Shown here in pieces: positions 1 to 6,714 of a stretch of DNA of 6,783 nt; within the stretch, counting starts at the first letter, position 1, and the number at the start of each line of letters is the position of its first letter. The position numbers were made by a program, and so were the translations under genes. This DNA is from Gammaproteobacteria bacterium (lineage in GTDB: Bacteria; Pseudomonadota; Gammaproteobacteria; SZUA-229), in contig DROB01000024.1 of assembly GCA_011321985.1 (NCBI GenBank), positions 1 to 6,783 of the forward strand. Direction: 5' to 3'. The notes beneath the pieces are model-generated. The model was not told the DNA's origin and ran no database searches. It saw only the letters and a program-made list of their open reading frames with translations.

Positions 1-550
1 GAGAGGCTGACTGCCATGTTTCAGAAACAGGATCAAAACGTTCTACCGAAGCGGTAACACCTGAACTGGTCTTTCCTCCCGTGAGCAGGACGCTGCCATC
101 ACTGAGCAGAGTCGCACGATGAGAAACCCGCCCTTCAGCAAGCGAAACGATCGCCTTATTACGTTTCGCAACAGGGTCGAATATCTCGCATTCCCCAAGC
201 ACTTGATTTCCCCCTTTCCCACCGGCGATCAGTACCCGGCCATCACGGAGCAGAGTTGCCGTGTGACCGCGACGAGGATGCAACATCGGGGCGGTTTGCT
301 GCCAGGCAGACTGAGGCTGCATCATGATCTCGCTGCTTGCAAGCTGAACATCACCGCTATCTCCACCAGCGACAAAGACAGTCGAATCAGAAAGCAAGGT
401 CGCTGTGTGAATATATCTTGCCTGCTGCAAGTCCGGAACAATCTGCCAAAAGCCACGATCGTCCTGCAGGGTGAAAAACAGATACGGAGAAGCAAAAATA
501 AAAGCAATGGCGGCGAATGAGAGTAATAAACCCAGTTTTTTTACAGACAT
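1..550 (-). CDS. Exported kelch-repeat protein, N-terminal 183 codons (3' end beyond left edge)
   Basis: The frame stays open from the ATG at 550 to the window edge. Residues 1-20 look like a signal peptide: MSVKK, then a hydrophobic stretch ending in AFIFA before SP. An uncleaved anchor is possible. Three kelch-type units follow with exact 48-residue spacing: HTATLLSDSTVFVAGG at 48-63, HTATLLRDGRVLIAGG at 96-111 and HRATLLSDGSVLLTGG at 144-159. Each contains the di-glycine turn that marks kelch blades; EIFDP (122-126) and RFDPVSETW (171-179) close units two and three. Complete kelch propellers usually have five to seven blades, so much of the protein lies outside the window. Such propellers mostly act in binding and some are galactose-oxidase-like enzymes; no catalytic residue is visible here. 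An in-frame TGA at 562-560 fixes the ATG at 550 as the furthest upstream start, although no good ribosome binding site precedes it. It lies 170 bp after the small lipoprotein gene on the same strand, with no clear terminator between them. Confidence 0.85.
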   Translation of the reverse strand, partial: MSVKKLGLLLSFAAIAFIFASPYLFFTLQDDRGFWQIVPDLQQARYIHTATLLSDSTVFVAGGDSGDVQLASSEIMMQPQSAWQQTAPMLHPRRGHTATLLRDGRVLIAGGKGGNQVLGECEIFDPVAKRNKAIVSLAEGRVSHRATLLSDGSVLLTGGKTSSGVTASVERFDPVSETWQSAS

Positions 551-720
551 AATCGTCGATCATAATCCGGATGAGAACTCAACAGAATGAAGATAACATA
601 AAAAATCAGGAGGCACTTACTGGCGTCTTGTACTGCTGAAAATAGGGTTGCCTGGATATCACAGAGTAAAACTCATCCTGCCATCTCGTTTCCCCCACAG
701 CGCCAACAGCAGAAAACAGA

Positions 721-1248
721 TTAACGCGCTTTATGATGTTCGATATTGACTTCCGTCCTGATATCACCCGCAATCCGGCGAAAATATTTTTTCGCTTTTT
801 TTGATATCGGAATACGTGTGTACCCGCTTGTATCGCTGAAACGGACTTCATTCTCTGCATAAAATTTAACACGGTAAATAGTGAAAGTGCCGGTGCCACC
901 AAAATCCCGCGGACGGGCAGTGATGATGATACGCGAACGCGCTGAGGACACGCCAAGTTTGACTTCATCATCAAAAGGATAACGCGGGCGCCAGGCGGTT
1001 TCATAATAAATTTTCTCCTGACTGTTGGTCCTCCGTACGATCTCATACTGATGCTTATCTAACATGCGAAAAACGATCTTTTCCAAATCAGCAGCATTGG
1101 CCAGGCCAAGGTTAGAATAAAAATCCTTGTACTCTTTTGCCCCGCTACCCGAGTAGCTGCAGCCGGTATTCCAGACAAAACCCGACGATAACAGAAAAAA
1201 AAGTGCCGGCACAAAGATAACCCGCTTAAATGAAAATCTGGTAAACAT
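721..1248 (-). CDS. Small exported protein, probable lipoprotein of unknown function
   Basis: A 175-residue protein that I do not recognise. The N-terminus has basic residues (MFTRFSFKR), a hydrophobic core (about residues 10-26) and then NTGCS, with Cys30 as the likely lipidated residue. The lipobox is not canonical: position -3 is Asn rather than Leu, so lipidation is an inference. The mature part begins with a Ser/Gly-rich linker, then a probable helix (about 40-67, including LEKIVFRMLDKHQYEIV). Alternating hydrophobic segments such as RSRIIITARPR (105-115) and TFTIYRVKFYAENEVRF suggest beta strands, and a basic helix-like tail (KKAKKYFRRIAGDIRTEV) ends the protein. It may be an alpha/beta envelope lipoprotein, but no family can be assigned. 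The start is well supported by TAAGGAGG four bases before the ATG. It lies behind a strong terminator that separates it from susD, so it probably has its own promoter. Confidence 0.8.
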   Translation of the reverse strand: MFTRFSFKRVIFVPALFFLLSSGFVWNTGCSYSGSGAKEYKDFYSNLGLANAADLEKIVFRMLDKHQYEIVRRTNSQEKIYYETAWRPRYPFDDEVKLGVSSARSRIIITARPRDFGGTGTFTIYRVKFYAENEVRFSDTSGYTRIPISKKAKKYFRRIAGDIRTEVNIEHHKAR

Positions 1249-1252
1249 AAAA

Positions 1253-1260
1253 CCTCCTTA
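1253..1260 (-). promoter_or_regulatory. Ribosome binding site of the small lipoprotein gene
   Basis: On the minus strand TAAGGAGG lies four bases (TTTT) before the ATG at 1248. It is a near-perfect complement to the 16S rRNA tail and fixes the start. The 12 bases GGAGGTTTTATG are identical at the susD start. Confidence 0.8.
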
Positions 1261-1399
1261 CAAACTTGGAGCATGATCCGGGGATTGCTGCAAAACAGTG
1301 TAACCTGCTTGTTGGCGCCGGGACAAGACGGTTTACAGCCTTGCAACAGTGCATGCGACTGTACACACACAGCCAGAAAGTTGTTAAAATACGTTGATA

Positions 1400-1427
1400 A
1401 ATATAGACATTTTCAGAGAGAACGCAA
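1400..1427 (-). promoter_or_regulatory. Candidate sigma70-type promoter for the small lipoprotein gene
   Basis: On the minus strand TTGCGT (1427-1422) and TATATT (1405-1400; five of six bases match TATAAT) are 16 bp apart. They sit between the susD terminator and the lipoprotein start, where a promoter is expected, and would leave a leader of about 145 nt. The -35 match is poor. An alternative lies closer to the gene: TTGTCC (1326-1321) and TACACT (1302-1297), 18 bp apart. No clear Bacteroidota-type TTTG/TAnnTTTG pair was seen. The rest of the 1249-1460 gap shows only a weak dyad, ACAGT/ACTGT, at 1346-1362. Confidence 0.3.
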
Positions 1428-1460
1428 TGTTTAAGTACCGAGAAGCCGTGGCAAACTGGC

Positions 1461-1503
1461 AAAAAAAACGGAAGGCCATCGACAAGAATGTGATGGCCTT
1501 CCG
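1461..1503 (-). terminator. Rho-independent terminator after susD
   Basis: CGGAAGGCCATC (1469-1480) and GATGGCCTTCCG (1492-1503) form a perfect 12-bp inverted repeat with an 11-nt loop. Read on the minus strand, the stem is followed directly by eight T (1468-1461). It begins 24 nt after the susD stop codon. This is a textbook intrinsic terminator and should end the susC-susD transcript, isolating it from the lipoprotein and kelch genes. Confidence 0.93.
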
Positions 1504-1517
1504 GGAAATATATATCA

Positions 1518-1534
1518 GCAGTAATGCTTACTGC
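1518..1534 (-). repeat. Short perfect inverted repeat over the susD stop codon
   Basis: GCAGTAA (1518-1524) and TTACTGC (1528-1534) are perfect 7-bp arms around a 3-nt loop, and the second arm contains the susD TAA complement at 1528-1530. There is no adjacent T run, so it is not itself a terminator. It would form a small hairpin just ahead of the main terminator stem. Confidence 0.6.
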
Positions 1535-3102
1535 GGTCCAGCGCCGAGCTTGCGGTTGGCATCGCTGAGCTTTTCAAATTTTGCAGCAGCAATCTTTGGA
1601 GCAGAGCCGGGGCCACCGCCGCCAAAAGTGTAATTGCTGATGCCATACTGCGTTCCGATGGTTTCAATTTCTGAACCCGGAAGCGGAAAATGGATCGGGG
1701 TATTTTTAACCAGCATGCCCCAACCACGTGCATCGAAGAAACCGGTCCCGATACCAACGAGGAAGGTTTCGATGCGCTTTTCATACTTAAGCCAGAAGTA
1801 GAAGTCTGACTCGTTTCCGGTCAGCGGGTCCATACCGCCCCGGGTCGTCCGGGTCAGGTTTACCAGCGCAGCCGCACCAGCGAGATCGCCGGTATAGTAC
1901 AGAGCTTCAGCCTTGATCAGGTTCATTTCCGTAACGGTCATTTCGACCATCGGGCTGGTAGCACCTGAGAGGTAGTGCTCTTCCCAACGCTTGTGCTGAT
2001 ACAGCGAACGGTGGTAGAGACCACGGTCGGGACGGTGCAGAGCAGAACCTTTATAACGGAAGTCCGAGCCTTCGCTGGTAGGATCACCTGCAGTGCCTGT
2101 TACACGGCGATCGAGAGGATCGATTTCGATCTGATCCCGATTTGCAACAGCAGCATCAGAATCATCACCCAGCCAGGCATCGAAATTACCGGACTGATCC
2201 GTCCAACCGATGGTTTTGTAGTCAGCACGTACCCAGATATGATTCTGACCCAGGTAATGAACGCCTTTCCACCAGAACTCACCATCACCGACAGGAGCGA
2301 AGTCTTCCGTGATACCCGCATCAACATGGTTGATGACAGCAGCCCAATTTACATTGGCACGCTCATTAACATCACGAGCTACCTGCGTCATAAAGCGGGC
2401 GATATAGGAGTGCGCCAGCTTGGCCAGGTCTTCGTTGGTCAATGTCAGGCCATTTACCCAGGTATCCGGAATTTCAAAACTATTGGCATTGCTGATAGCA
2501 ACAACTTCTTCAAGCATGCTGATAGCAGCAGCCATGATTTCGTTGTATGGCTTGAGCTCAACAACATCGTTGTTCAGATCAATAGTTTCATCATAGATGA
2601 AGCCCTGATCAAAGAACAGAGCGATGAAGCCATGAGAAAGGCCTTGTACGAACTTAGCGAACGCACGGGCACGGGCTTCTTCTTCGATCTGGATATCGTC
2701 ACGAGCCATAGCCTTGAGGCCATCATTGGCGTTGGAGATCGCACGATACAGTCTGAACCAAGGTGTCGAGTTGTGTGTGCGATAACGATACGAGGAGCTG
2801 TTATCCCAGGCAACACGTGGCTCTGAGGACAGATCCTGCATGCCGAAGTTACCCCAGGAACCGGTGAGCTGGTCAGCCGTAACCGACAGGCCCATGCCAG
2901 GAGTATAGGTTGAAGATGTTCCCTGCCAGTAAGCCAGAAAAGAGCCAGCGATCAGCGATTCAACATCCGAAGAAGATGCCAGCACGCGCTCGGTGTCAGG
3001 GGTGTCGATATTCTGAACTTCGAGGTTGGTATCACACCCGAAGACGAATAAGCTGAAAAGCAAAATCAAGCTTCCGCTTATGAGTTTCTTCATCATGTTC
3101 AT
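1528..3102 (-). CDS. SusD/RagB-family nutrient-binding outer-membrane lipoprotein
   Basis: A 524-residue protein of typical SusD length. The signal sequence ends in LFVFGC, so Cys23 is the lipidated residue; it is followed by Asp. Family landmarks appear in order: WFRLYRAISNANDGL (115-129), AKFVQGLSHGFIALFFDQGF (149-168), YNEIMAAAISMLEEV (186-200), LAKLAHSYIARFM (226-238), the helix TEMNLIKAEALYYTGDLAGA (391-410) leading to VNLTRTTRGGM (414-424), YEKRIETFLVGIGTGFFDARGWG (440-462) and the C-terminal FPLPGSEIE (472-480). The tail contains TFGGGGPGS. SusD proteins sit on the cell surface as a hinged lid on the SusC barrel and bind the nutrient through a TPR-like scaffold and a variable face. The variable middle (about 245-385, rich in Trp, Asp and Gly) probably sets specificity, but the ligand cannot be predicted. 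The first ATG at 3102 is chosen because GGAGG lies four bases upstream; the Met codons at residues 3 and 4 are less well placed. Confidence 0.95.
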   Translation of the reverse strand: MNMMKKLISGSLILLFSLFVFGCDTNLEVQNIDTPDTERVLASSSDVESLIAGSFLAYWQGTSSTYTPGMGLSVTADQLTGSWGNFGMQDLSSEPRVAWDNSSSYRYRTHNSTPWFRLYRAISNANDGLKAMARDDIQIEEEARARAFAKFVQGLSHGFIALFFDQGFIYDETIDLNNDVVELKPYNEIMAAAISMLEEVVAISNANSFEIPDTWVNGLTLTNEDLAKLAHSYIARFMTQVARDVNERANVNWAAVINHVDAGITEDFAPVGDGEFWWKGVHYLGQNHIWVRADYKTIGWTDQSGNFDAWLGDDSDAAVANRDQIEIDPLDRRVTGTAGDPTSEGSDFRYKGSALHRPDRGLYHRSLYQHKRWEEHYLSGATSPMVEMTVTEMNLIKAEALYYTGDLAGAAALVNLTRTTRGGMDPLTGNESDFYFWLKYEKRIETFLVGIGTGFFDARGWGMLVKNTPIHFPLPGSEIETIGTQYGISNYTFGGGGPGSAPKIAAAKFEKLSDANRKLGAGPQ

Positions 3103-3121
3103 AAAACCTCCGCGGTTTTAT
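3101..3121 (-). promoter_or_regulatory. Hairpin enclosing the susD ribosome binding site and start codon
   Basis: ATAAAACC (3101-3108) and GGTTTTAT (3114-3121) are perfect 8-bp arms with a 5-nt loop. In the mRNA the loop is GCGGA and the downstream arm is GGUUUUAU. The Shine-Dalgarno GGAGG (3111-3107) is thus split between loop and stem, and the A and U of the AUG are paired. The stem has two GC and six AU pairs, so it is only moderately stable, which suits a switchable translation gate. The structure is seen in the sequence; a regulatory role is inferred. Confidence 0.55.
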
Positions 3122-3150
3122 CTAAGTAAATGTTCAGTTCTTTCTGGAAC

Positions 3151-3189
3151 AAAAAACGGTATGGGATACCGGCATGGCGCCGATATCCC
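3151..3189 (-). promoter_or_regulatory. Two mutually exclusive intercistronic hairpins plus U6 tract (possible attenuator)
   Basis: In the transcript, GGGATATCGGC (3189-3179) pairs with GCCGGTATCCC (3173-3163): 11 pairs including one G-U, with a 5-nt loop GCCAT. Its 3' arm overlaps a second hairpin, CGGTA (3171-3167) with TACCG (3161-3157) around TCCCA, which runs straight into six U (3156-3151). The two cannot form together. The large hairpin forms first and is stronger; the small one has intrinsic-terminator geometry but only five pairs. The element could cause partial termination or protect the susC mRNA 3' end, either of which would make SusC and SusD levels differ. It starts 15 nt after the susC stop. 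Confidence 0.5.
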
Positions 3190-3204
3190 GCGTGAAAAGA
3201 CTTC

Positions 3205-6200
3205 TTAGAATTCGAACTCAATATAACCGGTGAAGGTTCTGAAGTTCGGGTACCGGAAACCGTCGAAACGACGAACGGTAGCATCACCCTGACCAACTTC
3301 AGGATCGAAACCGGAGTAGTCAGTGAAGGTCAACAGGTTACGACCGATAACGCCGAAGGTGGCTTTGTAGAACATACCGCCAAAGTAACCACCGAACAGG
3401 TTAACCAACGTCGATCTGTTGACTGCATAGCTGAGATTGAGTTCACGCAGCTTCAGGTATGTACCATCCTCAACGAAAGCGCTGTTGACGGAATTGGTGT
3501 TATACAGCGTAGCGTAATAATTCACAGGTTTTTTGGCTTCCTGTGGCTTGCCAGCCTGATCAACATCGCCGTGACGCAGTTCACGGTAAGCCCACTGGCG
3601 GGTATTGTTGTAGATATCGCCGCCGATTTGAGCATCGAACAGTACGTAGGCGTTGAAACCTTTCCAGCGGAAAGTGGTAGAGAAGCCGACGTTGAAATCA
3701 GGAATCGTGTTTCCGATTCTCTGGAAGTCGGACAGTGTACCATTTTCATCCTTAGCCAGCATATAGAAAGGCATACCCCAGGGCAGAGAAGTGTCAGCAA
3801 CGCCGTCGCCATCAGTATCGATGTCAACTGTTGTTCCCCACATGCCATCTCTCCAGGAGTTACCCTGACCTACAGCGACGAGATAACCATCGTCATTGAC
3901 GTCAAAATAATCGGAGAAGTTAGCCCAGGCGCCATCGCGGTGAACTTTGAGTTCATCCTTGCTGGTCAGCCACTTACGGCCATACATTGCACCGAAGTTC
4001 TCATTACCACGGTTGTAGAACGCACCGCCAGGACCGGTCCGGTAAGCAGGACGGTTAAACTCGGTGATGGTTTGCTTGGTTTTATCGAAGACGAGTCCCA
4101 TAGACAGGCTCATGTCACGCGTGCGATAAACAGAGGCGTTAACGGTTGCTTCGAATGTGCTGGTTTCCATGGAGGCAGCGTTGAGCGCCTGGCTGGAGAA
4201 TCCGTAAAAACCGGCCAGCGGAACATAGAGGATCAGATCCTTGATGTTCGACTTGGCATAGGTCAATTCGACAGATACTCGATCATACAGTGCCATGTCC
4301 AGACCATATTCCTGCTCAGTCTGAAGCTCAGGCTTCAGGGCAGCATTACCAAGCCGGCCTTTGCTGACATTACCCGCGTTGACTGAGTAGGTTTCGAACT
4401 GATCGGAGAAGCTTGGACGGTTACCAGCGGTACCAATCGAGTAGCGCAGCTTGAACTCATTGATGGCATCGAAGTTCCAGAAAGCTTCTTCAGACAAACG
4501 ATAAGCAGCACTGAAACGATAGTAATTCTGCCAGCGCTGATCCGGGCCGAACAGAGAGCTACCGTCACGGCGGATCAGGAAGTCAGCGATGTAGCGATCT
4601 TTATAGTCAACCTGACTGGTCAGATAATAACCGATAGCGCGGATGGTGGTGAAGGTAGAACCCACAGTTTTTTCACCTTCGACGTTATCGAGGCTGATCA
4701 CATCCTGTACCGTGAGCTTGTTACCACGAACCCAGAAATAATCGAACTTCTGAGATTCATAGAGATAACGGGCTTTTGTACGGCTTGTGAGATCGCCGAA
4801 TTGCTTGTTATAAGAAACATCGATATTGGCGTTGATTGCGTTCTGAACAGCGTTGTCACGGAAAATACGACCATCCTGCAATGTGGATGCATCGATAGTC
4901 AGGTAGCCTTTTTTGTAATACTCTTTTTGATTCCGATCAGAACGGTCGTAGCTTACATTGGCTTCGACATTGAAGTTCGTGGTCGGGGCCCAGCGAGCAT
5001 TGAAACTACCGAGGAAACGCTGACGGAACAGCTTGATATCTGCTGTGTGGGTCGCGTAAAGCGGGTTTTCTTCCAGTGTGTTGGGGTCAGGCTGGATGAT
5101 GTACGGCTGGCCATCAGCATTCGGACGCAGCAGGTCGGCATCCGGGTTGATGAACATGAGGCCGAAGAACGGGTTCGGGTTATCACCATCCGGGTCATCA
5201 CGACGAGAGGTCGAATAGTAACCACTGAAGGAAATATCCAGGCCTTTGGCCAGGTTGTGGTCCAGGTTGATACGGACGTTCTGGCGACGGTAGCCTTCGA
5301 GACCAGCGATAATACCAGCCTCTTTGACATTACCCATGGAAGCCAGGAAATTGGTTTTCTGAGAGTTATGGGTCAAAGAAACCAGGTTGATGTTGAAATC
5401 ACCCGGATCGAAGAAAAGCTCCATGTTATCATACAGGGGGCCTTTGAACTGGTTGTCCTGAAAGCCATCAGGATCGAGAACACGATCGAGACGATCGACG
5501 ATGTTGCCATCAGCATCGACCCAGTCACCGTTCTCATTGACCAGGAATTCATGGCTCTGAGAGAGCTTGATTTTCTTGGCAAGCTGGTTGAACCCATACT
5601 CGCTCCGTACACGGACGCGGGTCTGGTTCAGGGCATTGGATGAACCGCGGTTGGTCGTGATCTGGATAACACCGTTCTGTGCACGAGAACCATAGAGAGA
5701 AGATGCAGCAGCACCTTTAACCACTTCGATGCTCTGAATGTCGAGTGCGTCGATGTCAACCTGATCAGAGCCCAGGATAACGCCGTCAACGATGAACAGC
5801 GGTGCGGAGCTCTTGGTAATACTGGTGGAAGCACGCAGGTTTACGGACAGCCCGGTTCCGGGAGTACCGCTACCACTGACGATGCGAACACCGGCAACTT
5901 TACCCTGCAAGTTGGCAACAGCGTTGGTTGCAGGGACCTGCTCCAACTGCTCCTGGCCGATCTGAGCTACGGTAAAGGACAGTTTTTCACGAGGGGTCTC
6001 ATCGATTACACCAGTGACCACGATCGCTTCCATGTTCAGTACGTCTTCAGCGAGGGTAAAATCTTTGACGATAGATCCTCCCTGCAAAACGATCGTTGCT
6101 TTACTTTCACGGTAACCGATAAATTTGGCTGAGATTTCTACTTCCTGTCCCTTGACCCTGGCTGCCGGAATCGTGAAACGATAGTTACCTTCGATATCCG

Positions 6201-6366
6201 TAGAGCTACCTGCATCAAGCTCAGAGATGATGACGTTGGCACCTACCAGAGGCTCGCCTGTCTCATCCGTCACTTTTCCGGTGATCGTAGCACCCTGCTG
6301 GCCAAAGACCGCCGGAGCCATTACCACCGTGCATGTCAAGAGGATTGAAAGAAAACGCTTAACCAT
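3205..6366 (-). CDS. SusC/RagA-family TonB-dependent outer-membrane transporter
   Basis: A 1053-residue protein, the usual size for SusC. Residues 1-22 form a signal peptide ending AVFG before QQ. A carboxypeptidase-regulatory-like Ig domain follows (about 26-108: TITGKVTDETGEPLVGANV, then SSTDIEGNYRFTIP). The conserved stretch EAIVVTGV (113-120) precedes the plug (about 125-241), which contains LQGKVAGVRI, FIVDGVILGS and the family signature SIEVVKGAAASSLYGSRAQN. The rest is the 22-stranded barrel type, with RRDGSSLFG, LRYSIGTAGNRP and LKPELQTEQEYGLDM, and the chain ends in a strand with terminal Phe (GYIEFEF), the usual assembly signal. There is no N-terminal STN domain, so it is not the sigma-signalling type. 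A loop at 822-858 carries two Asp-rich calcium-type motifs. The protein imports a large nutrient across the outer membrane together with the SusD lipoprotein encoded 102 bp downstream. AAGGAGG before the ATG supports the start. The substrate is unknown. Confidence 0.96.
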   Translation of the reverse strand: MVKRFLSILLTCTVVMAPAVFGQQGATITGKVTDETGEPLVGANVIISELDAGSSTDIEGNYRFTIPAARVKGQEVEISAKFIGYRESKATIVLQGGSIVKDFTLAEDVLNMEAIVVTGVIDETPREKLSFTVAQIGQEQLEQVPATNAVANLQGKVAGVRIVSGSGTPGTGLSVNLRASTSITKSSAPLFIVDGVILGSDQVDIDALDIQSIEVVKGAAASSLYGSRAQNGVIQITTNRGSSNALNQTRVRVRSEYGFNQLAKKIKLSQSHEFLVNENGDWVDADGNIVDRLDRVLDPDGFQDNQFKGPLYDNMELFFDPGDFNINLVSLTHNSQKTNFLASMGNVKEAGIIAGLEGYRRQNVRINLDHNLAKGLDISFSGYYSTSRRDDPDGDNPNPFFGLMFINPDADLLRPNADGQPYIIQPDPNTLEENPLYATHTADIKLFRQRFLGSFNARWAPTTNFNVEANVSYDRSDRNQKEYYKKGYLTIDASTLQDGRIFRDNAVQNAINANIDVSYNKQFGDLTSRTKARYLYESQKFDYFWVRGNKLTVQDVISLDNVEGEKTVGSTFTTIRAIGYYLTSQVDYKDRYIADFLIRRDGSSLFGPDQRWQNYYRFSAAYRLSEEAFWNFDAINEFKLRYSIGTAGNRPSFSDQFETYSVNAGNVSKGRLGNAALKPELQTEQEYGLDMALYDRVSVELTYAKSNIKDLILYVPLAGFYGFSSQALNAASMETSTFEATVNASVYRTRDMSLSMGLVFDKTKQTITEFNRPAYRTGPGGAFYNRGNENFGAMYGRKWLTSKDELKVHRDGAWANFSDYFDVNDDGYLVAVGQGNSWRDGMWGTTVDIDTDGDGVADTSLPWGMPFYMLAKDENGTLSDFQRIGNTIPDFNVGFSTTFRWKGFNAYVLFDAQIGGDIYNNTRQWAYRELRHGDVDQAGKPQEAKKPVNYYATLYNTNSVNSAFVEDGTYLKLRELNLSYAVNRSTLVNLFGGYFGGMFYKATFGVIGRNLLTFTDYSGFDPEVGQGDATVRRFDGFRYPNFRTFTGYIEFEF

Positions 6367-6370
6367 ATCT

Positions 6371-6377
6371 CCTCCTT
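6371..6377 (-). promoter_or_regulatory. Ribosome binding site of the SusC-family gene
   Basis: On the minus strand AAGGAGG lies four bases (AGAT) before the ATG at 6366. A second purine-rich stretch, GGAGGGGG, lies about 46 nt further upstream (near 6413-6420) with no good start codon after it, and is probably not used. Confidence 0.8.
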
Positions 6378-6522
6378 CCCATAAAAGGAATGATTGGTTC
6401 GACGGTTTATTTCCCCCTCCAGAGAAACAAACCGCGATTGAAAAATGGATTGAATAATGCGGTGTGACTACACCTGAGTTGAAAGGAAAGCTGAACCAGT
6501 GGCGGCCAGCTCAGTTTACTAC

Positions 6523-6570
6523 GTTCTGCTCAAAAACATGGCGATGACGCACACCTCTCCAGAGCAGAAC
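6523..6570. repeat. Spaced 9-bp inverted repeat upstream of the SusC-family gene
   Basis: GTTCTGCTC (6523-6531) and GAGCAGAAC (6562-6570) are perfect inverted copies with a 30-bp spacer. The match grows to 11 positions (ACGTTCTGCTC against ATGTTCTGCTC) with one C/T difference. The arms are about 39 bp centre to centre, which could suit two half-sites for a regulator or a long-looped leader RNA stem. There is no T tract next to it. Confidence 0.5.
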
Positions 6571-6648
6571 ATTACAGACGCGCTATTGTTAGCCAACCGT
6601 ATGCCATTTCCTTATCTTCAATCTTTTTTTCATGGGAAGTCATTTAAA

Positions 6649-6677
6649 AACATAATGTTAAAAAAAGACTACTACAA
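6649..6677 (-). promoter_or_regulatory. Candidate promoter of the SusC/SusD operon
   Basis: On the minus strand TTGTAG (6677-6672) and TATGTT (6654-6649) are separated by 17 bp in an AT-rich stretch with seven consecutive T. Matches to sigma70 boxes are only three and four of six. The -10 overlaps a small palindrome, AACATAATGTT (6649-6659), and the direct repeat CATAATGT. It would imply a leader of about 275 nt. This is a weak call, made because no better candidate was found. Confidence 0.22.
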
Positions 6678-6714
6678 CCGCAATATGGTTTTCCCTACCC
6701 ATAATGTGCCATTT

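Noticed and set aside
551..720. Possible terminator between the lipoprotein and kelch genes
   Set aside because: Only a tiny GAGT-TTT-ACTC stem and an unpaired run of six T were found, not together. No intrinsic terminator can be supported.
606..1046. Minus-strand frame of 146 codons overlapping the small lipoprotein gene
   Set aside because: It overlaps, in another frame, a gene with a perfect ribosome binding site and a signal sequence; its own start has neither.
1394..1633. Plus-strand frame of 79 codons across the susD terminator
   Set aside because: It reads through the terminator stem and the susD 3' end in antisense, with no coding signature.
1975..2826. Open frame of 283 codons on the plus strand inside susD
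   Set aside because: It is antisense to a well-supported SusD gene, its translation lacks a signal or recognisable domain, and it has no ribosome binding site. It follows from the codon use of the real gene.
3571..4386. Open frame of 271 codons on the plus strand inside susC
   Set aside because: It is fully antisense to conserved barrel segments, with no family features and no start signal. A similar frame at 4801-5643 was rejected for the same reasons.
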